The notes below the pieces were generated by a model, which worked only from the letters and a program-made list of their open reading frames with translations, was not told the DNA's origin and searched no databases. A stretch of DNA of 64,000 nt from Nitrospinae bacterium CG11_big_fil_rev_8_21_14_0_20_45_15 (GTDB lineage Bacteria; Nitrospinota; Nitrospinia; Nitrospinales; VA-1). A program made the translations under genes and the position numbers. Position 1 is the stretch's first letter. Each line of letters starts with the position of its first letter. Of the stretch, positions 8,191 through 15,644 are shown in pieces. The stretch lies in NCBI GenBank assembly GCA_002787235.1, contig PCWG01000015.1:124001-188000 (forward strand). Direction: 5' to 3'.

Positions 8191-8316
8191 GTTGACTATT
8201 GAAAATGTTTTTGTTAGGTTCCAGTTGAAAACTGAGTGGACTTAAGTATCTCCTCATAGCTGTATTCATCGCGTTACAGCATCCATTTTATTTTCAGATT
8301 GATTGAAAGGTTTTGT

Positions 8317-9261
8317 ATGCTAAAGGTCTTGCTCAACGTATTTTTACTTGTGCTTTTTTCATTCCTGCTCCCCACAGAAAGTCCTGCATTCAAACAGATT
8401 GACTGGGCCTCAATCAACCCTTCCTTGAAAAGTGCAATCCCTGTAAACGACACCACTGAGTGTTTGGATTGCCACGACGACTATATTGAATCCTTTGAAA
8501 AAACAAAACATGCGAAAGCCTATCGAGCGATTTTCGGCTGGAGCACACCTGCGTCTTGCGAAGCCTGCCATGGCCCACTCAGCAATCATCTGAAAGAAAA
8601 AGACCTGGATAAAAAACTGGACTCCGTGGTCTCTTTTAAAAATATTTCCCCAGAAGCAAAAAATTCTATCTGCATGCAATGCCATGAAAAAGGCCAATCC
8701 AGAAACTGGATGGGGAGCACTCATGAATCAGCGGGTGTGTCTTGCACCAACTGTCATTATGTGATGACAAAAAGGAGTAAAAGCAAGCTTTTTATAAAAG
8801 GGGACTCAATAAAAGTTTGTTTCCAATGTCACCGTGACAAACGGGCCAAGATGGAACGCGCCTCTCATATGCCTTTGAGGGAAGGGAAAATGTCCTGCAC
8901 AGGTTGTCACAACCCGCATGGAAGTTTTGGCCCCAATTTACTCCAAAAAGCGACAGTGAATGAGACCTGCAGTGACTGCCATCAGGACAAACGCGGCCCC
9001 ATGTTGTGGGAACACGCTCCGGTAAGAGAAAATTGCTCCACCTGCCATGACCCGCATGGTTCTAATTTTCAATCCATGCTCAAGCGCAAACCCCCTTACC
9101 TGTGTCAACAATGCCATATGGATTCATTCCATCCTAGTAGCGTTTACGATGGAACACAGATCAACGCAAGGGAAGCCGAAATTGTAGGAAAGTCATGCAT
9201 CAATTGTCACAGTATGATTCACGGTTCGAACCATCCTTCTGGAGCAAGGTTTCAACGATGA
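8317..9261 (+). CDS. Decaheme c-type cytochrome, DmsE/MtrA-like
   Basis: The 314-residue protein has a hydrophobic signal peptide (about 1-25) and ten CxxCH haem-binding motifs starting at C49, C81, C119, C143, C168, C194, C218, C240, C263 and C294. Many extra histidines (for example NPHGS and DPHGS after two motifs) can act as distal ligands. Length, haem number and the repeated CHNPHGS/CHDPHGS pattern match periplasmic MtrA/DmsE/PioA decahaem cytochromes, which plug an outer-membrane barrel and pass electrons across it. I chose the ATG at 8317, which follows GAAAGG by six bases, over a TTG six codons upstream. The next gene encodes the matching barrel. Confidence 0.93.
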   Translation: MLKVLLNVFLLVLFSFLLPTESPAFKQIDWASINPSLKSAIPVNDTTECLDCHDDYIESFEKTKHAKAYRAIFGWSTPASCEACHGPLSNHLKEKDLDKKLDSVVSFKNISPEAKNSICMQCHEKGQSRNWMGSTHESAGVSCTNCHYVMTKRSKSKLFIKGDSIKVCFQCHRDKRAKMERASHMPLREGKMSCTGCHNPHGSFGPNLLQKATVNETCSDCHQDKRGPMLWEHAPVRENCSTCHDPHGSNFQSMLKRKPPYLCQQCHMDSFHPSSVYDGTQINAREAEIVGKSCINCHSMIHGSNHPSGARFQR

Positions 9262-9342
9262 GTGGACTTCACATCAATTTACAAGGATTTAAGAATGTAT
9301 CTTTCCTCAAGGAATGCCTTCGTGGTAAGGAAGGGTTTTTAA

Positions 9343-11556
9343 ATGATAGATAAAAGCTGGGTGATCAAATCAATGCTGATTTGCTTGCTGGCTCTTCCTG
9401 TGTGCGCTTATGCCGACGAGCCAACCCCTGCCCCTGACAATACAAAAAATGAAGACAGTGTGGACGGTCAAATTACCATTGGTGGAAGTGGGGTTCACCT
9501 CAACACCCGGTCTTCCAAATTTGGGGAATACAACGGACTATTAGACAGCACTGGTTTTTTTGTAGGCGATGCAGATCTTCTGATTCACAGCGACTCCAAA
9601 TATTTCAGTCTGCTGGCTGAAGATATTGGCCTTGAAAATAGAACCATCAACATGGAATTGGGAGAATATGGCGATTACAAATTCTTCGCCGAGTTGGATC
9701 AACAACCCCATTACTTGTCCACCACCAGCAAATCTTATTTTGATGGAATTGGCGGAACCGTTCTCACCAATCCCACGGGTTTTGCGACTGGAGCAAACGC
9801 CGCAGGTGTCACATTCGGCAAAATTAATGATGTTGACTTAAAGCTTGACAGTGTCAATGGCACCCTGGGTTTCGCAAGAACGTTTGGCGAAGACAAGGAA
9901 AAAGAATTCAAATTTACTTTTCATCGAAACGAACGAAACGGAATTCAATCCTTGGGTGGAACCTTTGGAACCACCGGTGGCAACACACGATCTGTCGTTA
10001 TCCCTGAACTCGTGGATCAGGTGACCAACGAAATCAGAACTTCTTTGGCCTTCAACGGTCAAGACAAACAATTTCAGCTAGATTACTTTTTCTCTTCCTA
10101 CAACAATAAAGTAAAGTCCATCACTTTTGACAGCCCTTATACACCCGTTGCAGGAACGATTGCCGCCAAGGGATTGATCTCCAGAGCACCTGACAATCAA
10201 TATCACAAACTGAGTTTGTCGAGCGGCTGGAAACTCAGCCCCACTACACGACTTTCCAGTATCGTTGAGTATGGGGTTTCAAAACAGGATACAAATCTAT
10301 TAGCATTTTCATTGGATGCGGCAGGAAGCGATCGAAGCCTGTTACCCAGACAAACCGCAGGTGCAGAAATTCAAACCGTCCACGTCAATCTCAACTTAAC
10401 AGCCAAGCCTTTTAAAAAACTGGGTGTCAATCTGAAATACCGGCATTACGAAACCATAAACGAAACCGAGCAATCTGAATTTTTATACTTCAGAAACGAT
10501 ACCAATGCCGCCGTTGGTGCCGCAACGAACAGAGCTCTCACCAATCTGCCTTACGATTACAAACAAGATCAGGCGACACTTGATTTGAATTACAGTCTCT
10601 TCAAGGGGACCCAACTCAAGCTGGGGTTTGAGAGCGAACTTTATCAGAGAGATTTCAGAGAAGTCGAAGCTACTGTTGAAAACACTGTCCAGACGCGATT
10701 GAAATCGAGTTACTTTTCGTTCGTGGACATGAGCTTTTGGGGTTCGTATGCCAATCGTGTGGCTGATTCGTATGATCCCACCCGTCCCTTCACAGCGCGG
10801 CATTCGGATGCCTGTTTGCTTGGTGCCTGTGCAGGCTCTTTTGACAGCAATCCGGACCTGAGACGAGTGGATGTCGCCAACAGACATCGAAGCAAATTTG
10901 GATCGGCCTTTACTTTTTTTCCAACAGACAAACTCATAGTGGGAATGAATTATAATTTTTTAGAAGACGACTTCGTCAACTCCACAAGAGGCGTCCAGTT
11001 TGACAAAAATCAGGATGTAACGCTGGATCTGAGCTACACCCCGACACAAACAACTTCTTATACCGCCTATTACACATTCAACCGACGACAAGCCCAACAG
11101 GACAATCGCTCATTCTCCAACGCGGCACAAGCCCAGGATACAAGCAGAGACTGGAGAGCCGACCACGATGATTTGTCCAATACAGTCGGCTTTGAAGTCA
11201 AACGCAAGGCCATGGATAAAAAACTGGATCTAACAGCGAACTATGTTTATACCAAAAGTCTGACGCACATTACCTTTGCTACAGGTTCCGCATTGGCGGC
11301 AGGGGTGGATGCCCCTGATCTATTAACCGAAAGACATCGTTTGGGTCTGACAGGAAAATACACAGTGAACCCAAACCTTACGATTGGGCTCAATTACCTG
11401 TACGAAAATTACCGTACAAAGGATTTTTCCACCATTGGAATCAGTGCCTCCTCAGGAGAAGTTGCACAGTCTATTTTATTGAGCGCGATTGATAGAAATT
11501 ATGAAGCGCAAGTTGGTATGTTATTCGCTGTGTACACGTTCAATACTCCTCAATAA
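9343..11556 (+). CDS. MtrB/PioB-type outer-membrane beta-barrel of a porin-cytochrome conduit
   Basis: The 737-residue protein has a signal peptide ending near A24 (VCAYA before DEPTP) and then a long series of alternating amphipathic strands such as KEFKFTFHRNERNG, KQFQLDYFFSSYNNK and TRLSSIVEYGVSKQ, typical of a large barrel. Repeated motifs like LDLNYSLFKGTQLKLGFE and VTLDLSYTPTQTTSYTAYY are those of the MtrB/PioB decahaem-associated family. An AAGGAAGG ribosome-binding site precedes the start. No CxxC pair is seen near the mature N-terminus, unlike some Shewanella MtrB proteins. With the preceding decahaem cytochrome it would form a two-part electron conduit through the outer membrane. 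No outer-surface MtrC-like cytochrome gene is adjacent. Confidence 0.9.
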   Translation: MIDKSWVIKSMLICLLALPVCAYADEPTPAPDNTKNEDSVDGQITIGGSGVHLNTRSSKFGEYNGLLDSTGFFVGDADLLIHSDSKYFSLLAEDIGLENRTINMELGEYGDYKFFAELDQQPHYLSTTSKSYFDGIGGTVLTNPTGFATGANAAGVTFGKINDVDLKLDSVNGTLGFARTFGEDKEKEFKFTFHRNERNGIQSLGGTFGTTGGNTRSVVIPELVDQVTNEIRTSLAFNGQDKQFQLDYFFSSYNNKVKSITFDSPYTPVAGTIAAKGLISRAPDNQYHKLSLSSGWKLSPTTRLSSIVEYGVSKQDTNLLAFSLDAAGSDRSLLPRQTAGAEIQTVHVNLNLTAKPFKKLGVNLKYRHYETINETEQSEFLYFRNDTNAAVGAATNRALTNLPYDYKQDQATLDLNYSLFKGTQLKLGFESELYQRDFREVEATVENTVQTRLKSSYFSFVDMSFWGSYANRVADSYDPTRPFTARHSDACLLGACAGSFDSNPDLRRVDVANRHRSKFGSAFTFFPTDKLIVGMNYNFLEDDFVNSTRGVQFDKNQDVTLDLSYTPTQTTSYTAYYTFNRRQAQQDNRSFSNAAQAQDTSRDWRADHDDLSNTVGFEVKRKAMDKKLDLTANYVYTKSLTHITFATGSALAAGVDAPDLLTERHRLGLTGKYTVNPNLTIGLNYLYENYRTKDFSTIGISASSGEVAQSILLSAIDRNYEAQVGMLFAVYTFNTPQ

Positions 11557-11668
11557 GATCGAACGAGTTCATTGTAATACACCCACTTGAACGCCCCTTT
11601 CCCATTCCCGTAATTTTCTGCATTTGTTTCCTGCCGTCCCTAAATCCACCTGTTTTTTAGCCCCCCAT

Positions 11669-12625
11669 TCAAACATGATTGCGAAGCATGAGTTCCTGCG
11701 GATGAGGGTTCAAGTACATCTGATCGCGCAAGTATTCCACATCGTATTTTTTAACATAATGCTGAATCAACGTAACGGGGACGATGAGCGGTACGAGCTC
11801 CTTGCGGTAGTCTTCTATGATTTCAAGAATATTTCTTTTATCTTCAGCAGGAAGTAGTTTTTTTAAAAATCCAATCATGTGCAATAGAACATCGGTGTTT
11901 TTTTTTGCAGTGGATTTGAGCGTCAAGGCCTCCATAAAGGTAGAGGTATAAGATTCAAGAGCTCTTTGCCAAGAGTTTCTTTGTCCACAGGCCACGATGT
12001 TTCCAAGAAAGGTATAATGTTTCCTGCTGTGCGCAAGAAGCAAAAATTTATGTTGCGTGTGAAACTTTACTAATGTTCCATGATTGGCTTTATGATCCAA
12101 CAACGTATTTTTTAAACGGTAAAAACTAAAAATTCGTACGATAAAATTTTCTCTAATTCCCGGATCGTTCAATCTTCCTTCCTCTTCAACAGGTATCAGT
12201 GGAAAAGTTTTTACAAAAGCATTTGCAAATATTCCAGAACCTTGATGGACCTTGCCGCCCTGATTATCCGAGTGAACGGGAATCTTCCTCAATCCACAAG
12301 AAGGCGATTTATTTTTAAATATATATCCAGAAAGATTATCTTTGTTCAGCGTGCTGATACGTGCTTTAACATAACGATTCATTTCCCGCGTCCAGTCAGT
12401 ACCGCTGGATTCAGCAATCACCCTCGGTTTCTCAAGAGAACCGTAAAGGGCTACTGTCTCTCGCGGGACCCCCATTCCCATCTCAACCTCAGGGCAAACA
12501 GAAATATATTGAAAATATTTCCCTAGAATATCTTTAACAAATCGATCCTGTTTATGCTCGCCATTCCATCGAACCTTTTCACCCAGAAGGCAACTGCTCA
12601 CACCGATTTTAATTTTTTCTTCCAT
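11669..12625 (-). CDS. DUF523 and DUF1722 domain protein
   Basis: The 318-residue protein joins two domains of unknown function. The DUF523 part (about 5-150) has IGVSSCLLGEKVRWNGEHK, VCPEVEMGMGVPRE and YIFKNKSPSCGL with conserved cysteines. The DUF1722 part (about 175-310) has LVKFHTQHKFLLLAHS and the C-terminal RDQMYLNPHPQELMLRNHV. This fusion is widespread in bacteria (YbgA-type) and has been connected with photolyase genes and stress in some genomes; here no such neighbour is present. It converges on the mtrB-like gene without an obvious terminator between them. Confidence 0.88.
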   Translation of the reverse strand: MEEKIKIGVSSCLLGEKVRWNGEHKQDRFVKDILGKYFQYISVCPEVEMGMGVPRETVALYGSLEKPRVIAESSGTDWTREMNRYVKARISTLNKDNLSGYIFKNKSPSCGLRKIPVHSDNQGGKVHQGSGIFANAFVKTFPLIPVEEEGRLNDPGIRENFIVRIFSFYRLKNTLLDHKANHGTLVKFHTQHKFLLLAHSRKHYTFLGNIVACGQRNSWQRALESYTSTFMEALTLKSTAKKNTDVLLHMIGFLKKLLPAEDKRNILEIIEDYRKELVPLIVPVTLIQHYVKKYDVEYLRDQMYLNPHPQELMLRNHV

Positions 12626-12887
12626 GATTCCTTTCCTGAATTCAAAAAATAAAACCTGTGAAATTTAAAAACAAAGAATTTCACCTTCATGACATTGTAA
12701 GATTCATTTCAGATGTTTGAAAGCACAAGCTGTCTCATTCATTCAAAAATAGTACAAAATTTTGTGAACCAAAAGAGTGGGAAAGAAATGTGAGAGGTTT
12801 AATTAAGGTTGAATTGAAAGATATCGTATTGCTAAACTGACAGCGAAAGAACATATATACTTTATTTTTCCATATACTTGGCAATCT

Positions 12888-13385
12888 ATGCGCTCATTTA
12901 AATTTCTATTTGTTATAACCTATCTGTTGGTAGCAAGCAGCTCGTTCGCTGAAACTCTTTATGTAAAAAAATCGGGGACTGCTCTCAACGCTGAGCCCTC
13001 TGGGAAGTCCGCCACAGTTGCTTTGTTGGATAAAGGTACCGCCGTCGAGTCCATAAACACTTCGGGGAATTTCATCGAAGTTAAAAGTGGCTCACTCAAG
13101 GGTTGGATTTTTAAATTCAAATTAACCAACCAAACCCCCAAAAATGGTGATGGCTCAGGCGATTTCCTTACGGGTCTGCTTGGCAAACAAGAAGTTTCGG
13201 CTCAAGAAGCTTCCTCTTCATCCAGTATACGAGGCTTGAGCCCCATTTCGGAAAAATACGCGAGAGATACTGGGGTTTCAGAAAGCGACATTCTTGCCGT
13301 CAAGGAAATGGAAGGTGTTAAAGCAACCCCAACAGAAGTTGCGCAATTTCTAAAAGAAAGAAAACTTGGAGAATACTCCAATTGA
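12888..13385 (+). CDS. Exported SH3-like protein
   Basis: The 165-residue product has a signal peptide (about 1-21, ending SSSFA). Residues 22-85 resemble a bacterial SH3 (SH3b) domain: ETLYVKKSGTALNAEPSGKS, VALLDKGTAVESI and LKGWIFKFKL. Such domains often bind peptidoglycan. The C-terminal 60 residues, with ISEKYARDTGVSESDILAVKEME, are helical and unassigned. It lies 21 bases before the M48 protease gene and is probably co-expressed, suggesting a shared envelope role. Confidence 0.72.
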   Translation: MRSFKFLFVITYLLVASSSFAETLYVKKSGTALNAEPSGKSATVALLDKGTAVESINTSGNFIEVKSGSLKGWIFKFKLTNQTPKNGDGSGDFLTGLLGKQEVSAQEASSSSSIRGLSPISEKYARDTGVSESDILAVKEMEGVKATPTEVAQFLKERKLGEYSN

Positions 13386-13406
13386 TTCCAATATCAGGAA
13401 AAAGTC

Positions 13407-14252
13407 ATGAATCTCTCTAAATACTTTTCAGTTTTTACACTATGTATTCTCTGCTCTGGCTGTCTTGCAGTAGCACCCGCAATGGAAGCTTATCAGGGCT
13501 ACAACGTAGGGAAAGGTGGCGTTCAAGCTGCCAAAGCCATGCAACCCATCGGATTTGAAGAAGAAAAAGCCATTGGGGGTTCGTTGGCCACGCAGGTCTT
13601 CACCCGCTTTGGAGGCTTGCATACCGACCGTGAACTGCAAAAATACATTGCGACCCTCGGACGCGCACTGGCCGATGTTTCTGACCGGCCCGATATCGAA
13701 TATTATTTTGCGGTTGTTAATTCAGATCAACCCAATGCCCTTGCCACACCTGGAGGTTATGTCTTTCTCAGTGTCGGTTTACTGAGATTGATAGAAAATG
13801 AAGCGCAACTTGCAGGCGTTCTCGGTCATGAAATCGCCCATATTTCCAAACGACATGCCCTTCATACGCTGGAACGAAGCAAAAAAGTTGCAGGTTTCGG
13901 TTCTTTAAGCATTTCCTTATTGGGGCAAGATCCAAATTTATTTGGGAAAATACTCGACCAGGCGGGTGAAATTATTTTCACACACGGCCTTGATAAAAAC
14001 CTTGAATATGAGGCTGACCAATACGGTCTTGAATTGGCACATCGATTGGGATACCAACCGAATGGTCTCGCGGAAGTTTTAAAAATTCTTGAGGGTAATA
14101 TTAAAAAAGACAACTCGGTATTCTTTAGCACACATCCCAGCCCCACAGATCGTCTGAGCCATTTATCCGGTACGCTGAAGGATTATCCCAATAACTCGGA
14201 CCTTCCCATTTTGGCTATGGAATTTCAATCTGCCGTTAAAGGCAAACTTTAA
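13407..14252 (+). CDS. M48-family metalloprotease, probable lipoprotein
   Basis: The 281-residue protein has a type II-like signal ending at C19 (ILCSGC), so it is probably lipid-anchored in the periplasm. The peptidase domain has the zinc motif H141-E142-x-x-H145 in LGHEIAHISKRHA, a third ligand in the EYEADQYG segment (about 200-206), and the downstream FSTHPSPTDRLSHL motif that closes M48 (LoiP/BepA-type) domains. Relatives take part in outer-membrane protein quality control. It follows an exported SH3 protein and precedes a formyltransferase. Confidence 0.93.
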   Translation: MNLSKYFSVFTLCILCSGCLAVAPAMEAYQGYNVGKGGVQAAKAMQPIGFEEEKAIGGSLATQVFTRFGGLHTDRELQKYIATLGRALADVSDRPDIEYYFAVVNSDQPNALATPGGYVFLSVGLLRLIENEAQLAGVLGHEIAHISKRHALHTLERSKKVAGFGSLSISLLGQDPNLFGKILDQAGEIIFTHGLDKNLEYEADQYGLELAHRLGYQPNGLAEVLKILEGNIKKDNSVFFSTHPSPTDRLSHLSGTLKDYPNNSDLPILAMEFQSAVKGKL

Positions 14253-14273
14253 CTTGAACAATGCCAATAGAAC

Positions 14274-15053
14274 ATGAGCTCCATAATCGTCATCACGGGA
14301 ACAGACCTACGCCATCAATATTTCATTGATCGGTTGGCCGAATGCTTCCAACTTTCCGCGATTTTTTGCGAGAGCCCCCATTACCCGACACCCGAATTTG
14401 CAAACGATAAAGACCGGGAAATTTGGGACTGGTTTTTTAAAAGAAGAGAAGAATACGAACTTAAAACTTTTGAATCCCACAAAAACAAGTCTCAAAAAAG
14501 CACTCCTCCAAGCACAATCCTCCAACAGGGAGAGATTCATTCCGAAAAATTTATTGACCAACTCAAGCAACTCAAACCCGATTTCGTAGCCATTTTTGGA
14601 ACCAGTATTTTAAAATCACTCTATCTCGAGAATTTTTCATCAATCACTTTCAATCTCCATCTAGGACTACCGAAATATTACAGAGGTTCCTCTTGCAATT
14701 TTTGGCCAATCCATGATTTGCAGTTAAATCATCTCGGTGCAACGGTACATCAAATCAATTCAGGTATTGATACAGGGATGATCGCAGGTCAAAAACAGAC
14801 ACCTTTAGAGACTGGCGATGACGAACAAACTTTGGCAGGGAAAACCATCTTGATTGGTGTTCAACTGATGATCGATGTCATCCATCGCTGGCAGAACGGC
14901 ACGCTTGAGCTTACACCGTCAAATATGGCAGGCCCCCTTTATAAGATAAAAGACTTTGACACCAAGTCAATTGCGCAGGTCAAAGAATTTGTTCAAACGG
15001 GGCAACTTAAAAATCAAATCAACCTGTTGCATTCTAATGAGAGGCCGATATGA
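14274..15053 (+). CDS. Formyltransferase-fold enzyme
   Basis: The 259-residue protein has the formyltransferase catalytic triad: N and H in FNLHLGLPKYYRG and D in INSGIDTGMI, as in PurN, Fmt and sugar N-formyltransferases. The N-terminal part (IIVITGTDLRHQYFIDRL) forms the nucleotide-fold half, and FVAIFGTSILKS precedes the active site. It is shorter than Fmt and lacks the tRNA-binding C-terminal domain. It is not a canonical PurN because the first glycine loop differs. The substrate may be an amino sugar or a small amine. The downstream gene overlaps it by four bases. Confidence 0.8.
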   Translation: MSSIIVITGTDLRHQYFIDRLAECFQLSAIFCESPHYPTPEFANDKDREIWDWFFKRREEYELKTFESHKNKSQKSTPPSTILQQGEIHSEKFIDQLKQLKPDFVAIFGTSILKSLYLENFSSITFNLHLGLPKYYRGSSCNFWPIHDLQLNHLGATVHQINSGIDTGMIAGQKQTPLETGDDEQTLAGKTILIGVQLMIDVIHRWQNGTLELTPSNMAGPLYKIKDFDTKSIAQVKEFVQTGQLKNQINLLHSNERPI

Positions 15054-15601
15054 TTTTTTCTGGCACGAGAAGCAACAACGATCCTCTTCTGGAGATTCAC
15101 AATTTACAACTTTTCAAAACCTATATTTTCAAAACCCTAATCAGCTTGTCAATGCTTTCAGTTTTATTTTTGTTCTGCGATCATGCGGTTGCCCAGCAAG
15201 CGGCTGATCCGCAAAAAGGGGACGAGGAAGAATTTCTCAACCAAGGCTTGATCTCCACTTCGAAGACCTACAAAATCACCCTCCAATCACAATACATTGT
15301 CTTCAAAATTCAAAATAATGCAGGAAAAACCATCAACAATATTTACCCCTGGATATACAAATTCTTTAAGGACCCCAAAGATGGGATAGATAAATATCTA
15401 TTGGTAAATAACGTACACCGCGGTGGAATCATGCTCAATGGAATTCCACATCGACCCGGTACCCGAGTCGATTGGAGGTTTTCTTTGGTTCGGGGAAATA
15501 AGCCCAACGGTCCTGAAGCTAAAAATTACATCCTGCTCACGCATCCCAAGTCAATCTACTTTAACAACATTGAACCCCCTCCTGATCCACTGCAGAAATA
15601 A
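15050..15601 (+). CDS. Exported or membrane-anchored protein of unknown function
   Basis: The ATG at 15050 overlaps the stop of the formyltransferase gene (ATGA), implying coupled translation. The product has 183 residues. A polar N-terminal stretch precedes a hydrophobic helix at about 28-47 (KTLISLSMLSVLFLFCDHAVA), which may be a signal peptide or anchor. The rest has alternating strands such as KTYKITLQSQYIVFKIQNN and RPGTRVDWRFSLVRGNKP and ends with a proline-rich tail (EPPPDPLQK). I recognise no family. A start nearer the hydrophobic helix is possible. Confidence 0.6.
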   Translation: MIFSGTRSNNDPLLEIHNLQLFKTYIFKTLISLSMLSVLFLFCDHAVAQQAADPQKGDEEEFLNQGLISTSKTYKITLQSQYIVFKIQNNAGKTINNIYPWIYKFFKDPKDGIDKYLLVNNVHRGGIMLNGIPHRPGTRVDWRFSLVRGNKPNGPEAKNYILLTHPKSIYFNNIEPPPDPLQK

Positions 15602-15604
15602 CGA

Positions 15605-15635
15605 TTTGATTTCCAGAGTGACACACTGAATCAAA
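15605..15635. terminator. Hairpin between convergent genes
   Basis: TTTGATT (15605-15611) pairs with AATCAAA (15629-15635), and CAG/CTG pairs inside it. The hairpin lies in the 43-base gap between two convergent genes and could act from either side. The flanking A/T runs are short, so it is a weak terminator candidate. Confidence 0.35.
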
Positions 15636-15644
15636 CAGGAAAAA

